Positions 42,336-54,975 of a DNA stretch of 64,000 nucleotides are shown here, one piece after another; the first letter of the stretch is position 1, and the number at the start of each line of letters is the position of its first letter. Under the pieces are notes generated by a model. The model had not been told where the DNA came from. It worked only from the letters and a program-made list of their open reading frames with translations, and did not search any database. This DNA is from Patiria pectinifera. Taxonomy: Eukaryota > Echinodermata > Asteroidea > Valvatida > Asterinidae. Both the position numbers and the translations under genes were made by a program. Location: positions 12,550,863 to 12,614,862 of the forward strand of contig CM057135.1 of NCBI GenBank assembly GCA_029964075.1. Direction: 5' to 3'.

Positions 42336-45300
42336 AAAATCTTGGATACCTTGGCCTAAAAAAAAAAAAAAAAAACCAATCAATATCGACTTTAAATTGA
42401 TTTTTATATCCGACTTCATGCGTCGATTACTTCAAACAAGGTTTTGGGGGATATTCCTCACTGTCACATATGTACCTGGAGAATGATGGATCTTTTGTGG
42501 AACTCCTGGGGCGTAGGCACGATGCCACAAAACCGGTCAAGTGGTGAGGACGCCGACGATTGAACTAGTCTTGCCTCAACCATCCTCTCCACCGACAGTT
42601 GGTCACCATTGCAGATGATGGGATATGGGCTTCCATCAGGCGTTAGAGGCACGTACTGGGATAACCGTGACATCATTCCAATTACCCCTTTGGCGCTTGA
42701 CGGATTTTTGTTGATTACGCCGAGATTGATCTAAGATAGAGGTACCACATAAAAAAAAGAAGTAAGTCAACTCTTTATTATTCTCACACATATTTTTGTA
42801 GAAATCACTTATCACTTTCAAGACAAGAAACATACCATACTTTCCATCATTATAGTGTAAATATATTATTGAAAATCAAACCCACCAGTGTACTTTTTTG
42901 GCAGGATTCCTCTGTGTACTCATGTGTAATGTGGTCAGTTGTAGTGCCTTCCCGAATTGCCTCCAGACCTGTCAAGGATCCACGTGTGATGATGCCTGCG
43001 ACGAGAATTTCCATTCTCCTTCGCAAGGCGAGCCAATCCTCTGCTTGGGGAAGAAACCACTCATTGGTAGAGAATCTGCGTCTACTGTGTTCACGCCGGC
43101 GTTGGTCTCTGGGATGTAATTGATGCGATTAATCGCTGCAAAGGCGAGACCCCACTGTAAGAAGCGGTTTTGGAAGATTGAAGTGTGGTGCCGCCTCACA
43201 ACAGATACTTGGACGTTGTCCCAGCAAAGTACGTATCCACGTGGTCCATCTGCAACATCCAAACAAAACTAATCAACAACAGAAATATAACTAGAAATGA
43301 GTTTTCGGAGAAAGACCTGCAAGTGTGTATTAACCTTCAATCGTGGACCCCTAATGTCCTTATCCTGATTCCTTTGTACTCAAACTTTTTAGCAATATCT
43401 CCCATTGTTTTTGTACACGAATTTCAATCGTGGAATAAAATTTGAGGATAAATATGATCAATATCGCTATTAAGCGTGTTTATGCCGTCGGTGTTCTTCC
43501 TCGATGCTGGGTTCTGTTTGTCACGGTGAAGCTGCTCATCAGGACCATTGCTGTCGCCGTAATCCACGGCTGAGCTGTCCTCCGTTACAGCAGTTTCGGT
43601 TGAAGATGCGGAATTTTCGTCTGAGTCTAACTCATCAGATTCTGATGTTTCTGTCACTGCCATCGGAATGGATGATTCTTGCTCCAATGATGCCTGTGAT
43701 TAAAATAAGGCCTCATCATTGGTTAGTACAGGTTAGCAATTTGCAGAGGTTAAACAGTGATTACAATATTTACAGGTGAAAAATTTGTTTATTCATTTTG
43801 TAATGCAGAATCGAGCCATTGATTAAAGACGGGTATGGGCTGTACCTCGATAGCGTTTTTCATCCTTCGGATTTCGTCGTCATATCCGCGGCCATATCTG
43901 TCGATAAGTCGCCTTGTAGAGTACGACCCGTTACACAGGCCAGTTTTATGAAAGGCATCCAGAACCTGCAAGAGGAAGTTATAAACAATAATTGTAGCAG
44001 CATCCATTTGAGATGGGTCAAATGAACCTATGTACTGATATGATAAATTTAGGAAAAAAATATTCTGCTTACTGCCGAACTGCATCCATTTTTGTAGAAA
44101 AGCAGTCCTATCAATGCGGGCACCATGTTGAACTTCTTCGGTCGACGCATCTTGGCTACATTGATAGGACGAGCCCCGTACCGGGTATAAGGCTTCCCGC
44201 CTTTTCACCAGTAGAACTGACCCAAAAAAACCCAAATATTAATGTCAGGGTATACAGTTTAACATAATTTAATCGCACCTAAAAGACGATATAGCTACAA
44301 TGTTTTGGCCATGTTAGGTCTTACAATGATGGAAGTTATTTCATACAATCTAGCTTTTGGTTTTACCATTGGAGCTTCTCCTGCAGCTGTCCACTTCTGC
44401 TTACACATCCCCTTAACACTGACCAAAGTAGTGGCAGTGCTGACTGATACTCCTTGATGTAAGGATGCCAGCTAAAAGCCTCTGCTGCCTCGCAGGATTT
44501 TTTTCCACTGCACACGGATGGCTTTTTGCAGAAGACCTCCATTTCCTTTCTTGCCTGGTTCTCCAGCATGGCTGTGATCTCGTTTCTTGAAGCCGTCTTG
44601 GTAAGTGCTAAACGAAAAGCGCGTCCATACCTGCTCATCTGCACATAGTTTATCATCTTCTCTTTTACAGACCGCTTCTGTAGAATAAAAATAAAGATAT
44701 ACATTTAAATAAATGATACATTTAATAATTCAATTCAGTTGACATTTATTTAGCACTCTCCAATAAATCAATACAAAGTTGGATAATATAAGTACAATAC
44801 AGTTATATTTAAACAAGCGATTACAAATGTAAAGCTAATTACCACCAGAAAAAAATATCACTTTAATTGAATCTAATTATTTAAAATAAGATTAATAGCA
44901 ATCGAAGTTGAGAAAGAGTAGAATAGGATAAGAGAATACTAGGCTGTTCACATAAGCCAAGGTTTGTAGGTGGAACAGCCTGGACAGACTATACAACGTA
45001 ATCACACACACAAAAAAGACGGACAAAAATATCCCCACTTGAGCACGTCCTGGCCACCATCTGTCCTGGTGTTTTTCACTGATTGTGATCGGCAAAATTA
45101 TAAATAAATTCTGTATTGTGACGACAGGCAGTCGTCCCTTGTTATGATGTCATTGTTTCTTAATAGCCTTGGCACTGAGCGCCGTGGACGGCTCCTACTG
45201 CGCGCGTATTTTGTGCAAGTCACTCCCATTTTCCACAGATGGAATATGAGTGCGCCCTCTTGTGACTCGAAACTTGCAGCCAATCAGGGATAAGGGAAGG

Positions 45301-45521
45301 GTAGGGTATCCAATCACAATTTAAGGGGCGGGGTTTAGGACAACTTATTGTAAGCAAAGTTGTAAGTGAGATGTAAAGTATGTGTTGAGTTAAATAAAGG
45401 GAGAACTGGTTTTGAATTGAAGCGATACAGACGTGTTCCGTGTTTCCCTCTTGCTGCTGTATTCAAAATAATGCATGTAGTGCAAGTGATAATTGCTAGT
45501 CTGCACTATTAAGAAGGGAGA

Positions 45522-45575
45522 TTGGAATCAGCACCGTCGCCACGGTACCCAATGACAGACCGGTGCTGATTCCAA
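45522..45575. repeat. 15-bp perfect stem-loop
   Basis: TTGGAATCAGCACCG (45522-45536) and its exact reverse complement (45561-45575) enclose 24 bases. It lies in an intron of the DUF6589-like gene. Confidence 0.8.
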
Positions 45576-46415
45576 GGGGATATGACTACAAATACCTTTT
45601 AATCATAAACCGCTCGGAGGGCAGTAAAGGTCTGTTACAGTACATGTATTATACTTACGGCGTGCGGTTTGACAGTAGAGGCAGGACTACGGCTTCGTTG
45701 CCGCTTTGTGCCCCGTTGGTCGCTGGTGCTTTCTAACGGTACGTCCTCAAGGCCGATGCACTTCGCGAAATCTCCTAAAATATAAAGAACGAACTTGTCG
45801 CAGACATTACACACAAAAGAGATACAAAGCATTTCATATTCACACGCATACCTGGCTACAAAACAATTGCCAAACAAATAATTTCACCCACTTCAATTTG
45901 GAGGGACAGGGATATTGGCGTACCCGGGGCGTGGGAACTTGCCCCACCCCCCTTCCATCGGCCGCATTTCACGTCGTCATAAAACAAATTCTAAAACATA
46001 ATTGTTTAAGCCCAAATTGTATTTTAAGACGGTTCACACGTTTTTGCCCTTTCTGGCACAAAAACTTGGATACTACCGGACAGGGATGAAAAATCCCCAC
46101 ACTTTTTGACCGGGGGAGATGGTTTAAGCCCAGGGCCCCCCCACTCTGTAGGGGAAATCAAATTGTTACAATAGGGAGGAAACAACCAAGCGTAGATGTA
46201 TTTTAAAATGCAAAAAGCTACGTGCCCCCGCCTTCCCCTAAAAGAGGGATGCATAAAGCACACTCACCAGCTTTCACCAAGCGACTTCTTAAATCTGCCT
46301 CTGCCTCCTCCAACTTTGCCCGCATTTTGAGAATGTTGGTAACCAGGCGGAAACACACACCGCAAACTGCACCGTCGCAAGAGACCTTACCTTGAACTTG
46401 AAATATTCTTGTCAA

Positions 46416-47525
46416 ACACTCCAGGAGCGTACCTTGATTTTCAATATTTTTACTCAGAGGATACCTGACAATCCTTCGGCCTTCATTGTAGCTTGTATGT
46501 GGGCCTTTACAGGCACCACTGACTACGACAACCCGTGTTATGCAGGGGGCACAATTCTTCTACACATATCTTTAAATTTCCCTCCTCTTTCTTCAAGTAT
46601 ATTGTACAATATTTTTGTTACGATAAAAATAAAGAAAATTGAAAGCGACACATTAAATTACGTTTTTATGTAAAACTTTAATATTCGCTATAAAAGATAA
46701 TTTATTTATGCATTATTTTATATTATTCTAATACTTCATTTGAATTTATATTATTACCTTCAGCAAAGTGTTAGTTCGAGGTAAGTCGAAATACCTCATA
46801 GTGTCTTCCTTTTCTACCATTGGGTGTTACAGGTAAGCAAAACAATAGTTTTGTTATTCTTGATTCGCTTGTTTGAAAGTTAACTTTACAATCCTCGCGT
46901 GCCTCCCATACCTTTCATTGCTGACGCACATCTGGACTAAGGACTAATTATCGACATCAAACAGTCGTCTGGTGTAGTACATAAAACATGCAAAAATAAT
47001 GGTGGCGTTGGAGGCGCACCCGACCATTGCTTCGCGCTGGTAAACAATGCGTGCTACTTAATGCAAAGTACCTGCAATTGACCTGTGACATGTGTTTACA
47101 CTCGACAGTCATTTTGAGTGTGCTTCAGTGCGAGTTGGCAAACACAGACCTCCAAAAAATAGCTGGAAAAACGTGAGTTGTCATGATTTTAATATTCATC
47201 TTTTCATCATTTGGTGCATTAAAGGTCTATTCCTCATACTGTATTAGTTATACTTCAGTATTTAATATATTAAAAATCTTTTCGTATCTGAAAAAAATAT
47301 TGCCAGTTTTGCTATTGTATGTTTCCTAGCGTTATGCATAAAACATAACGCTAGGACCATCCTAGCTAGCTTAGACCCAAATCGAATGTCACTGCGGCTC
47401 CTAAACTGGACCGTCGAGGGGAGTAGATATGTCTTTGTATGGACAGGTGTATTTTTGGGAAGCTTTAATAAATCATGGGTGTTTTGCCATTGCGTGTGTT
47501 GAGACATTAATCTAAATTTGATGAA
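46416..47525. other. Non-coding stretch upstream of the DUF6589-like gene
   Basis: AT-rich sequence with no recognised gene or repeat. It would hold the promoter of the minus-strand gene, but no specific element stands out. Confidence 0.3.
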
Positions 47526-47910
47526 ATGTTCCTCGTTCTAGGAGAACGCTGGGGCCTGCGGAGACGTGGGCCGGTCGGAGCACAAAGGCCTTTGCTCCGC
47601 AAGATTTCGGAGTGTTTCCTGACTTCAGTGGAGGACGGATGGGATGAGGTGGAGCAGTTGGCAGACCTGACAGGGGCCTGGAAGGCGCATGTCCTCGCCT
47701 TGGCGCCAAATGGGGGCCAGAAAAGAAATATCTGGAGGGAAAGCGCCGGCACGATGAGACGGACCCGCCTTCCCAAGCGGCCACAACCCAACAGGAGCCA
47801 GAAAAGGATCACAACCCAGCAGGAGCCAGACAAGGATCAAAGTGCAGCCCCAGCGGACCAGCGGCAGGGGCAGCAGGTCAGACCGCTACAGAATCTACTA
47901 CCTCCCAGGT
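47526..47910 (+). CDS. Unrecognised open frame, GC-rich
   Basis: A frame of about 128 codons, GC-richer than its surroundings, followed by CCCAG|GTACAT, a good splice donor at about 47910. It contains ECFLTSVEDGWDEVEQLADL (helical, acidic) and then a Gln/Arg/Pro-rich tail. No family is recognised. It may be a retroelement gag fragment, because a zinc-knuckle gag remnant lies 1.6 kb downstream on the same strand. It could also be a host exon or spurious. Confidence 0.25.
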
Positions 47911-47944
47911 ACATACACTATTACCTTGTATATAATTATAAGGA

Positions 47945-48735
47945 AGGGTAAAAGTCCCGTTTTCAGACAATGATTTATGAAGGGGAAAGCCCCATTTTTT
48001 GGCGATGGTAAATAAACGGGAAGAGCCCCGTGTTGAGACAATGATGTGTGAAGGGAAAAGGCCCCGTTGTCAGACAATAATAATGTATGGAGAGGGAAAA
48101 GTCCCGTTTTCATTGCAGGCGATGATGCATATGAACGGGAAAAAACCCGTTTTCCGGCAATGATATAAAAAGGGGAAAGCCCCATTTTCAGACGGTTATG
48201 TATGGAATGGAAACCAAAAAAAACCTCCGTTTTTAGACAATGAAGTTTATAGGAGGGAAAAAAAACCCCGTTTTCAACCAATGATGTACGGAGGGGAAAA
48301 CCCCCGTTTTCAAGCAATGAAGTATGAAGGGGAAACACTCCGTTTTCAGACAAATATGTGCCAGTACCATGGAGGGGGTAAGCCCGTTTTTCAGGTGATG
48401 ATGTGCGAAGGCAAGAAACCCCATTTTCAGATAATTATGTATGAACGGGAAAAACCCCGTTTTCAGGCTCTAACGTATGAGGGAAAAAAAACCGTTTTCA
48501 GGCTATATGTATGAAGGGGAAAAGTCCCGTTTTAAGGCGCTGGGGGTATGAAGGGGAAAAGCCCCGTTTTCAGTCGCTGATGTTTGAAGGGGAAAAGCCC
48601 CATTTTAAGACAATTATGTGTAAGGGAGTGGAAAAGCCCCGTCTTCAGGTGATGATGTATGAAGGAAAACAAAACAAGAACAAAACCGTTTTCAGACATA
48701 TAGTGATGTATTTAGGGGAAACCCGTTTATGGTAA
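47945..48735. repeat. Minisatellite, about 23 units of 32-36 bp
   Basis: The consensus unit is ATGATGTATGAAGGGGAAAA plus GCCCCGTTTTCAGAC. Each unit carries GGGG-AAAA-CCCC, able to form a tiny hairpin. Unit length varies, so no frame is preserved, and frames across it on either strand are repeat translations. Confidence 0.93.
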
Positions 48736-49249
48736 ACCCACAGAGAAATACTTCGTTTCTGAACGATTTATTGGGGCAAGGTCGTTTCAAGAGATTAGGT
48801 TTGGTGAACAGATAGTTTTGTTTAGTAGTAATGTATGTCGGGGAGGAACTCCGTCGTCTTTTGTATAGAGCAATAAAAGTGTGAGGCGACCATTCATAAT
48901 TTAACCTTTTCAATTTTAATGGCGGGCGTTGGAGATCCCCTTGACCGCCGCAATATCTCAAGTATCTGTTAGGGGTACAAATTATTGAACATAAGAAATA
49001 TATATATACATAATAATAAATCGGTATAGGAATACATGTAGAGATGGTTTGAAAGTAGCTAGATGAATGCAGGCGAATTAATTGCATATTGGTTGTAAGA
49101 TAAAGGTCCAGGGAAGTGTGTTAATTGCATAAATTGTTTGTTTGTTATTTTTTTTATTTTTAGCGATTGGTAATTTCATACAGAGATAGTTCGTAATGGG
49201 GTGAACCCTGACAAAGTCGGTAATAGATCACCCCCCCCCCAAAAAAGGG

Positions 49250-49680
49250 GGGAAATATTTGGGTTGGTTCTTTTAAACTGCAGGCCAGGTCGGCTTTGGA
49301 GGTACACAAACCCCGCCGCATGGAGCTATTCAGGGCTTGCACAGAGACGGGCTATGGAGGGAGTGGCAATGTATATCTATAAATCCATAACAGGGGAAGA
49401 CTCTGACAAGCGTCTACGTTTTGCTAGAAAGCACTTGGGGTTAACTTCCCCGCCCGTTTAGATCAAAGGGCGAATGTCATAGGGCGAAGGGGGGCAAAAT
49501 AAGAGCAGACAAGGGGCACAATACAGAACGGGTTACCAGCAGTTCCGTCAGTCCTTTGGTCCTCGAGGGGCTTTTGCGGCATCTAGGTTGCGAGATACAT
49601 GCTATCGGTGTCAAAAGAGAGGACATTTTGCCAGAGATTGTAAGGATTTCAGTGTGAGACAGCTATGGCCACTCCCAGCC
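49250..49680 (+). pseudogene. Retroelement gag remnant with zinc knuckle
   Basis: The frame 49588-49680 contains CYRCQKRGHFARDCK, a CCHC knuckle (C-X2-C-X4-H-X4-C). Upstream frames (for example 49201-49461, SGLAQRRAMEGVAMYIYKSI) may be its N-terminal part in broken frames. The type is uncertain; it could be DIRS-like or a LINE ORF1. It is cut by the TTAGGG-core element at 49681. Confidence 0.45.
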
Positions 49681-49830
49681 GGTTACACCTCTATGTTCCG
49701 ACACCCCTATGTTCCAACTGCACATATTCCTATTCCTAACCCTAACCATAACCCTAACCCTAACCCTAACCGGGAGTAACACAATCTAGGTTGTCGGAAC
49801 ATAGGGGTGTCGGAACATAGATCATTCACC
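49681..49830 (-). mobile_element. TTAGGG-core miniature inverted-repeat element, copy 3
   Basis: Starts GGTTACACCTCTATGTTCCG, with a CCCTAA core (about 49736-49773, the longest array of the four), and ends TCGGAACATAGATCATTCACC. Flanks CTCCCAGCC and CTCTCAGCC form a 9-bp target duplication with one mismatch. It interrupts a gag-like frame. Confidence 0.85.
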
Positions 49831-52800
49831 CTCTCAGCCAGCTAAAGATACTGAATGACCCCTCAGAGCACAAGAAGATTCTTTCGAAGCTTCCACGGCA
49901 GATACAAGAACGGTGGCTTCTTGTCATCGACCGTCAGATCCATGGCCATGAAAGCACTCGTGCAGACAGCACCGATGCTTAGCAAGGTGAATACCCACCG
50001 TTTACTGAATTTTGCAAGTTCATAGCTCGAGAAGCTTGCATCGCCTGCAGCCCTTTCAACCAGAAACCTGATGACACCAAGAAGGAGGAGATGAACCCCA
50101 AAAGACCCCCTAAACCCAGCCATGCCAGAAGCTTTGCATCAAAGACAGCTGAGGTGTTTTCAAGTACTGCATCACGAAGTGCATCCAATGGTGGTGGTCC
50201 CACCAAACCACCTGATGTCAGAGCCCCGTGTGCTCTCTGCAAGAACCAGCACAGCCTTGATTCATGTAGTACTTTAAAGGCCATGAACTTAAGTGATAGA
50301 CTAGACTTCATCAAGAAACGAGGTCCATGTCTTGGATGCTTGAGATAGGGCCACAGACGACGTGATTGCAGACACAAAAAGCACTGTTCGAAATGTGAGC
50401 GTAACCACCCAACTCTCCTTCATGATGACTCCCACTCACCGCCACTACCTGAGGCAGAAAAGGTCAGCCCCGCTGATAAGGATATGAAGGTCCAGTAATC
50501 CACTGCACATCGGACTGAGACGAGTAACATCCGACAGAACTGTTCCCATACCCTCATAGTACCTGTTCTGCTACACCAATAGGATGATCCACAAAACAAC
50601 GTCATCGTGTACGCACTACTGGATGAGCATGCAGACTCCTGCTTCATCGCTGAGTCGGTGCTAGACGATCTTGGCGTTAGTGGTGAAGAAGTGCAGTTGA
50701 AGCTGTCCACAATACTTGGAAGGGGCACAGTCTCATCTAAGAAGATTAATGGCCTCACCGTGAAGAGTCTGACTGAGAGTTCAGAGATAGCAATACCAGG
50801 CGTGTATTCAAGACCATCCATCAATGCAAACCATAGCCCAATTCCTCGATCCGATTTAGTGAAGAAATTGCCGCACCTGAAGGCAGTAGCCAAGATTCTG
50901 CCGCCATATCTTAAGGGCACGGAGATCGGACTGCCGATCGGTTGTAACTGTGCCCAGGCCCTACGACCGAGAGACATTGTACATGGCAAAGACGAAGAAC
51001 CCTATGCCATTCGCACAGTATTGGGATGGGGTGTTGTGCACCGCAGTAGTGATGACCATGATCACACCTGCGGCTTCTCGACCACAGCTTCAGAAGGGCA
51101 GTGTCACTTCGCATTCCGTACCCAAGTTAAGGAAGTGAGTCCACTGCAAGTCAGCAAGAAGTTTGAGCTGGACTTCAATGAGAGGGCAACCGAGGAGAAG
51201 ACATCCGTCGAAGATAGAAGATTCCTACAAAAAATGAAGGGAGTAATCCACACCAGAGACGACGGACACTTTGAGATGTCCCTTCCATTGAAGAATGACG
51301 ACATCAAACTTCTAAACAACAGAAAGAAGGCTGCAAAACGACTCATCAAGCTCAAGACGAGATTGACGAACAACCCTAAATACCGAGAAGACTACAAGGC
51401 CTTCATGAAGGACATCGTAGACAAGGGCTATGCAGAGAGGGTCCCCGAAAACGAACTTTCCCTAGAAGATGGATCCGTATGGTATACACCTCTCCATGGG
51501 GTGTACAACCCAAAGAAGCCAGGAAGAATAAGGGTTGTCTTTGACTGCAGCGCAGAGTTTGAAGGGGAAGTTCTCAACCCACACTTACTTCAGGGACCAA
51601 ACCTAACTAACAATCTTGTTGGTGTCTTGTGCCGCTTCCGTAAGAAACCTGTTGCCTTCACATGCGATATAGAAGGGATGTTTCACCAAGTTGGTGTTGA
51701 TGTGAAGCACCGCAACTTCCTCAGATTCTTGTGGTGGGAGGACGGCAAGCTGGACAAGCCGCCAGTAGAGTATCGAATTCGGGGCAAATTCCTCTCCAGG
51801 ATGTGCTAACCTTGCACTCAAGTCTGCTGCCGATGCCTATGAAAACAGCTGTGGAAAGAAGGCCGCTGATTTTGTCAAGACGGACTTTTTACGTTGACGA
51901 TGGACTGCAGTCCGTTGCTACTCGTGATGAAGCCCTACAGATCGAGAATGGCAGACACTTGTGTGAGAAGGGAGGCTTCCATCTCCACAAGTATGCATCC
52001 AACGACAAAGAAGTTCTGAATGCCATTCCTGCTCATGAGCGTGGGCATCCCGAACATTGACGTTTTCCTGGACGACTTGCCGATGGAGCGCACCCTAGGA
52101 GTTCAGTTGTTCTTCGAATCCGACACCTTTCATTTTCGAGTTCAACTCCAGGAAAAGCCACTCACTCGCCGTGTAATTCTGCCCACCGTCAGTTCCATTT
52201 TTGACCCCCTTGGTCTAGTGGCACCTGTTCTGCTCATTGGGAAACGCATCCTTAAAGTATTGTGCGGCGATGGATGCAGCTGGAATGACCCTGTTTCCGA
52301 AAGTACCAGAGCCCAACGGGAGAAGTGGAGATATGATATTTAGAAGTTGTCTTCACTGGAGGTTCCAAGATGCTTCAAGCCAGAGAACTTTGGTGACATC
52401 AAATCTGCTGAACTACACAACTTCTCCGATGCCAGCCTGAAAGTCTATGGTCAGTGCAGTTATCTTCGTCTGACAGGCAGCAAGGGCAACGTGAGTTCGT
52501 CTCTGGCCATGGGAAAATCCCGAGTAACCCCGTCGAAGCCTATCACCGTACCGACTCGAGCTCACAGCAGCTGTCACCTCAGTGAAAGTGGGTATATTCC
52601 TGATGAAGGAGCTTGAGTATAGTGAGCTGACTCAGCTGTTCTACACTGACAACGAAACCAAGCGATTCCACATCTTTGTTGCTAATCGTGTGCAGAAGAT
52701 ACGGGACTACACCTTACCAGCTGACTGGAGACACATCGGCACCAATAGTAACCCAGCAGATCTAGCCTCCCGAGGCCTGTCAGCCCAAGAGTTGATCGAC

Positions 52801-53706
52801 AGCAATCTGTGGTGGAAGGGCCCAGGGTTCCTGTCAACGACTGAAACCCCTTTACCTATTGCTGAATGTGTGGAGCTGAACACAGATGATCCTGATGTGA
52901 AAAAGGTGTCAGCCTTCAATGTGGAAGCTGCAGCCACGGACTTTTCAAGTATGACGGACAGGTTTCATCCGTTCTCCAGCTGGTTCCACCTCAGAAGAGC
53001 TGTAGCAGGGTGTCTTCGCTTCATTGAGAAACTGAGAGAGAGAAGCACAAAGAGACCTACCTTCCCTATCAACCGCCAGTGGCTTGAAGACCAGATGGTA
53101 TAAACCTATGCTCCTGTAACAGTTCAAGAGATGCAACAGGCTGAACGAGTGATTGTAAAGCTTGTGCAAGCTGAGGCCTTCCCTAAGGAGATCCATACTC
53201 TGAGCAGATCTGCATCTGGTGACACAAGTGAAGGGAAGCAGAGCCAATCCCACCGCTTACCTACACCGACATGAAGTCACCAGATTCCCTTAAGCCACTA
53301 TCACCTAGCCAGCTGCTGACGCAGAAAACCAAGGTTGTTCTTCCTCCACCAGGCGTCTTCGTCCGTCAGGACCTGTATTGCCGTCGCAGATGGCGCCGCG
53401 TGCAGTTTCTGGCCAACGAAGTCCGAGCAATTGCCAACTTTGCAGGAGCGAAAGAAGTGGACAAGACCAAAGAGGAACCTTGGTGCAGGTGACATTGTCA
53501 TGATGATGGACGACTCACTCCCAAGATGTCGATGGCTTTTGGCTCGCATCATAGAGACGTACCCTGGACTTGATGGTCACACCCGGAAGGTCAAGCTTCA
53601 GCTGGGTACATCTTTCTTTGAGAGGCCAGTCCACAAACTGGTGTTGCTGATGCACCGGGGAATCCCCGACGAGGAGCCAGACGACAAGGAGCCAGACGAC
53701 AAGTAA
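49831..53706 (+). pseudogene. Degraded BEL/Pao element (gag-pol remnants)
   Basis: In order: a Gag zinc region (50220-50425, CALCKNQHSLDSC, CLGC, CSKC, with a stop inside); a protease-like YALLDEHADSCF at about 50610; reverse transcriptase (50607-51809) with an intact motif A CDIEGMFHQV, then frameshifted YVDDGLQ (51890); the RNase H-like region (FSDASLKVYGQ; YTDNETKRF); a shortened integrase, mostly deleted between about 53105 and 53270; and a DUF5641 tail (RRWRRVQFLANE, LGAGDIVMMM, ending in a duplicated EPDDK). At least five stops or shifts are seen. It is a different lineage from the element at 33.7-41.9 kb. Confidence 0.88.
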
Positions 53707-53923
53707 ACAAACGGTCAACTAACTGTGACACTTGATACCAGCGTGGATGTCCCATTTGTGACTGTATATATGTTTCATCCTCCGTAGTATAGACTCTTCT
53801 ATGGACTGTTTTTACCAAAGTTGTGGTAATTTCCAGTGTTTAAAGTTGTGTTAACTTTCTATTGACAAACTGTTGATTGTTCATTAATTGAAAGTAATTT
53901 GAGATATCAAATTAGGGGAGCCA

Positions 53924-54683
53924 TGTGACGGCAGTTGCGCCTTGTAATTTCTTACCGCATGGTGGCGCTGTTCTGCGCGCCGTACATATCTTCGTCTGAT
54001 CACATTTTGTGAATCGTTAGTGATTGTCGACTCCAAACAATTGAGGTTCTCCCCCCAAAACTTTACCTAGGGACAAAGGTAATTTGATTGTTATATATGT
54101 TATAGTTCATAGAATTATTGTGAGGTAATTTTGATTAATTGAATAGTGTTATTTATAATGTTTTTGAGGATCAATAATCGCTCGTTAAATCAGTTAACAT
54201 GAATGTGTTTGTGTAGCGATTCATTAACGACACATGTACACTGCACCTCATGTAGTAATTTATGTTTTATGCCCCTGGTGAATAATGGATTTATATCTAG
54301 GTATAACTCTGGGTTTTAAAGTATGATAAATCCTCTTCTCGTTTATTATAAACCTGGGATTTATTTGGGGTTATATTATAACATGTTTTTGGGAGCAACA
54401 TGTCCAATAATCCCACATGTTAATTACATGTATTCCACATGTCCACTTTACATGTACATGTAGATGCACTTTATACATGTGCTTATTATATCCCTTTGTG
54501 TTTCTTATTTTCCAGTTTTTTACGTGAATGATCTGAATCAAGTGAAAAGTGAATCAACTGAACTAGTAAAACCCAATGACTTAAGTGACAGCTATTGAAC
54601 GCCAGAAAAATCAATCGAATAAATCAAACTTGGAACTTTTAATTGAACCTCAAGAGAACTTAAATTTTCTGATAACCGCCACA
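53924..54683 (+). repeat. Probable 3' LTR of the degraded BEL/Pao element
   Basis: Begins TGTGACGGCAG just after the purine run AGGGGAG, ends AACCGCCACA, and follows the pol remnant by about 220 bases. No matching 5' LTR is seen in the window, so the limits are inferred from TG...CA ends and position. Confidence 0.45.
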
Positions 54684-54975
54684 CATGTAAATCAGTGCAT
54701 CTAAAGGGCGCTTTGTATGTGCAAATCATAGCTGCTTAACATTATCACAGGGGAATGCAAGTGTACTACAGTACAATAAGGGCGCGCTATATGGCCTCGC
54801 TGCATATTTGTAGTTCCAGGTCATGACAATATAGAAAAAGGAATGGGTCATTAGAACCATGGAGGGACCAGATGACATAAGTCGGATCGGTCACACTCAA
54901 CACTTGATACAGTAGAAACAAGAATTTCAATCTGTGTAAGACAGTGGAGGGACCAGGTGACTAACCAGGTCGACT

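Larger units (their letters stand above)
41939..46415 (-). pseudogene. DUF6589-like PHD-finger gene, 5' half
   Basis: Exons read by eye (descending): about 46415-46268, 45774-45659, 44677-44405, 44192-44073 (start uncertain), 43965-43846, 43693 to about 43433, 43249-42894, 42730-42476, and the first 14 bases of the interrupted exon, 41952-41939. Exon 1 has a Cys pair (CDGAVCGVCFRLV) and a helix; exon 4 has MRRPKKFNMVPALIGLLFY; exon 7 has YVLCWDNVQVSV (the DN motif) and, in another frame, THEYTEES; exon 8 has LGVINKNPSS and the signature NGDQLSVERMVEA followed by EFHKR. These match DUF6589 as I remember it, a family expanded in cnidarians and fungi, of unknown function and possibly transposon-derived. 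Junctions 1/2, 2/3, 4/5 and 8/9 are in phase. Exon 7 needs a frame change, and 3/4 and 6/7 are unresolved. Confidence 0.65.

Noticed and set aside
48281-48735. Open frames with repeated MKYEGE-type peptides
   Set aside because: Translations of the minisatellite whose unit length varies; frames break repeatedly and have no start or domain evidence.
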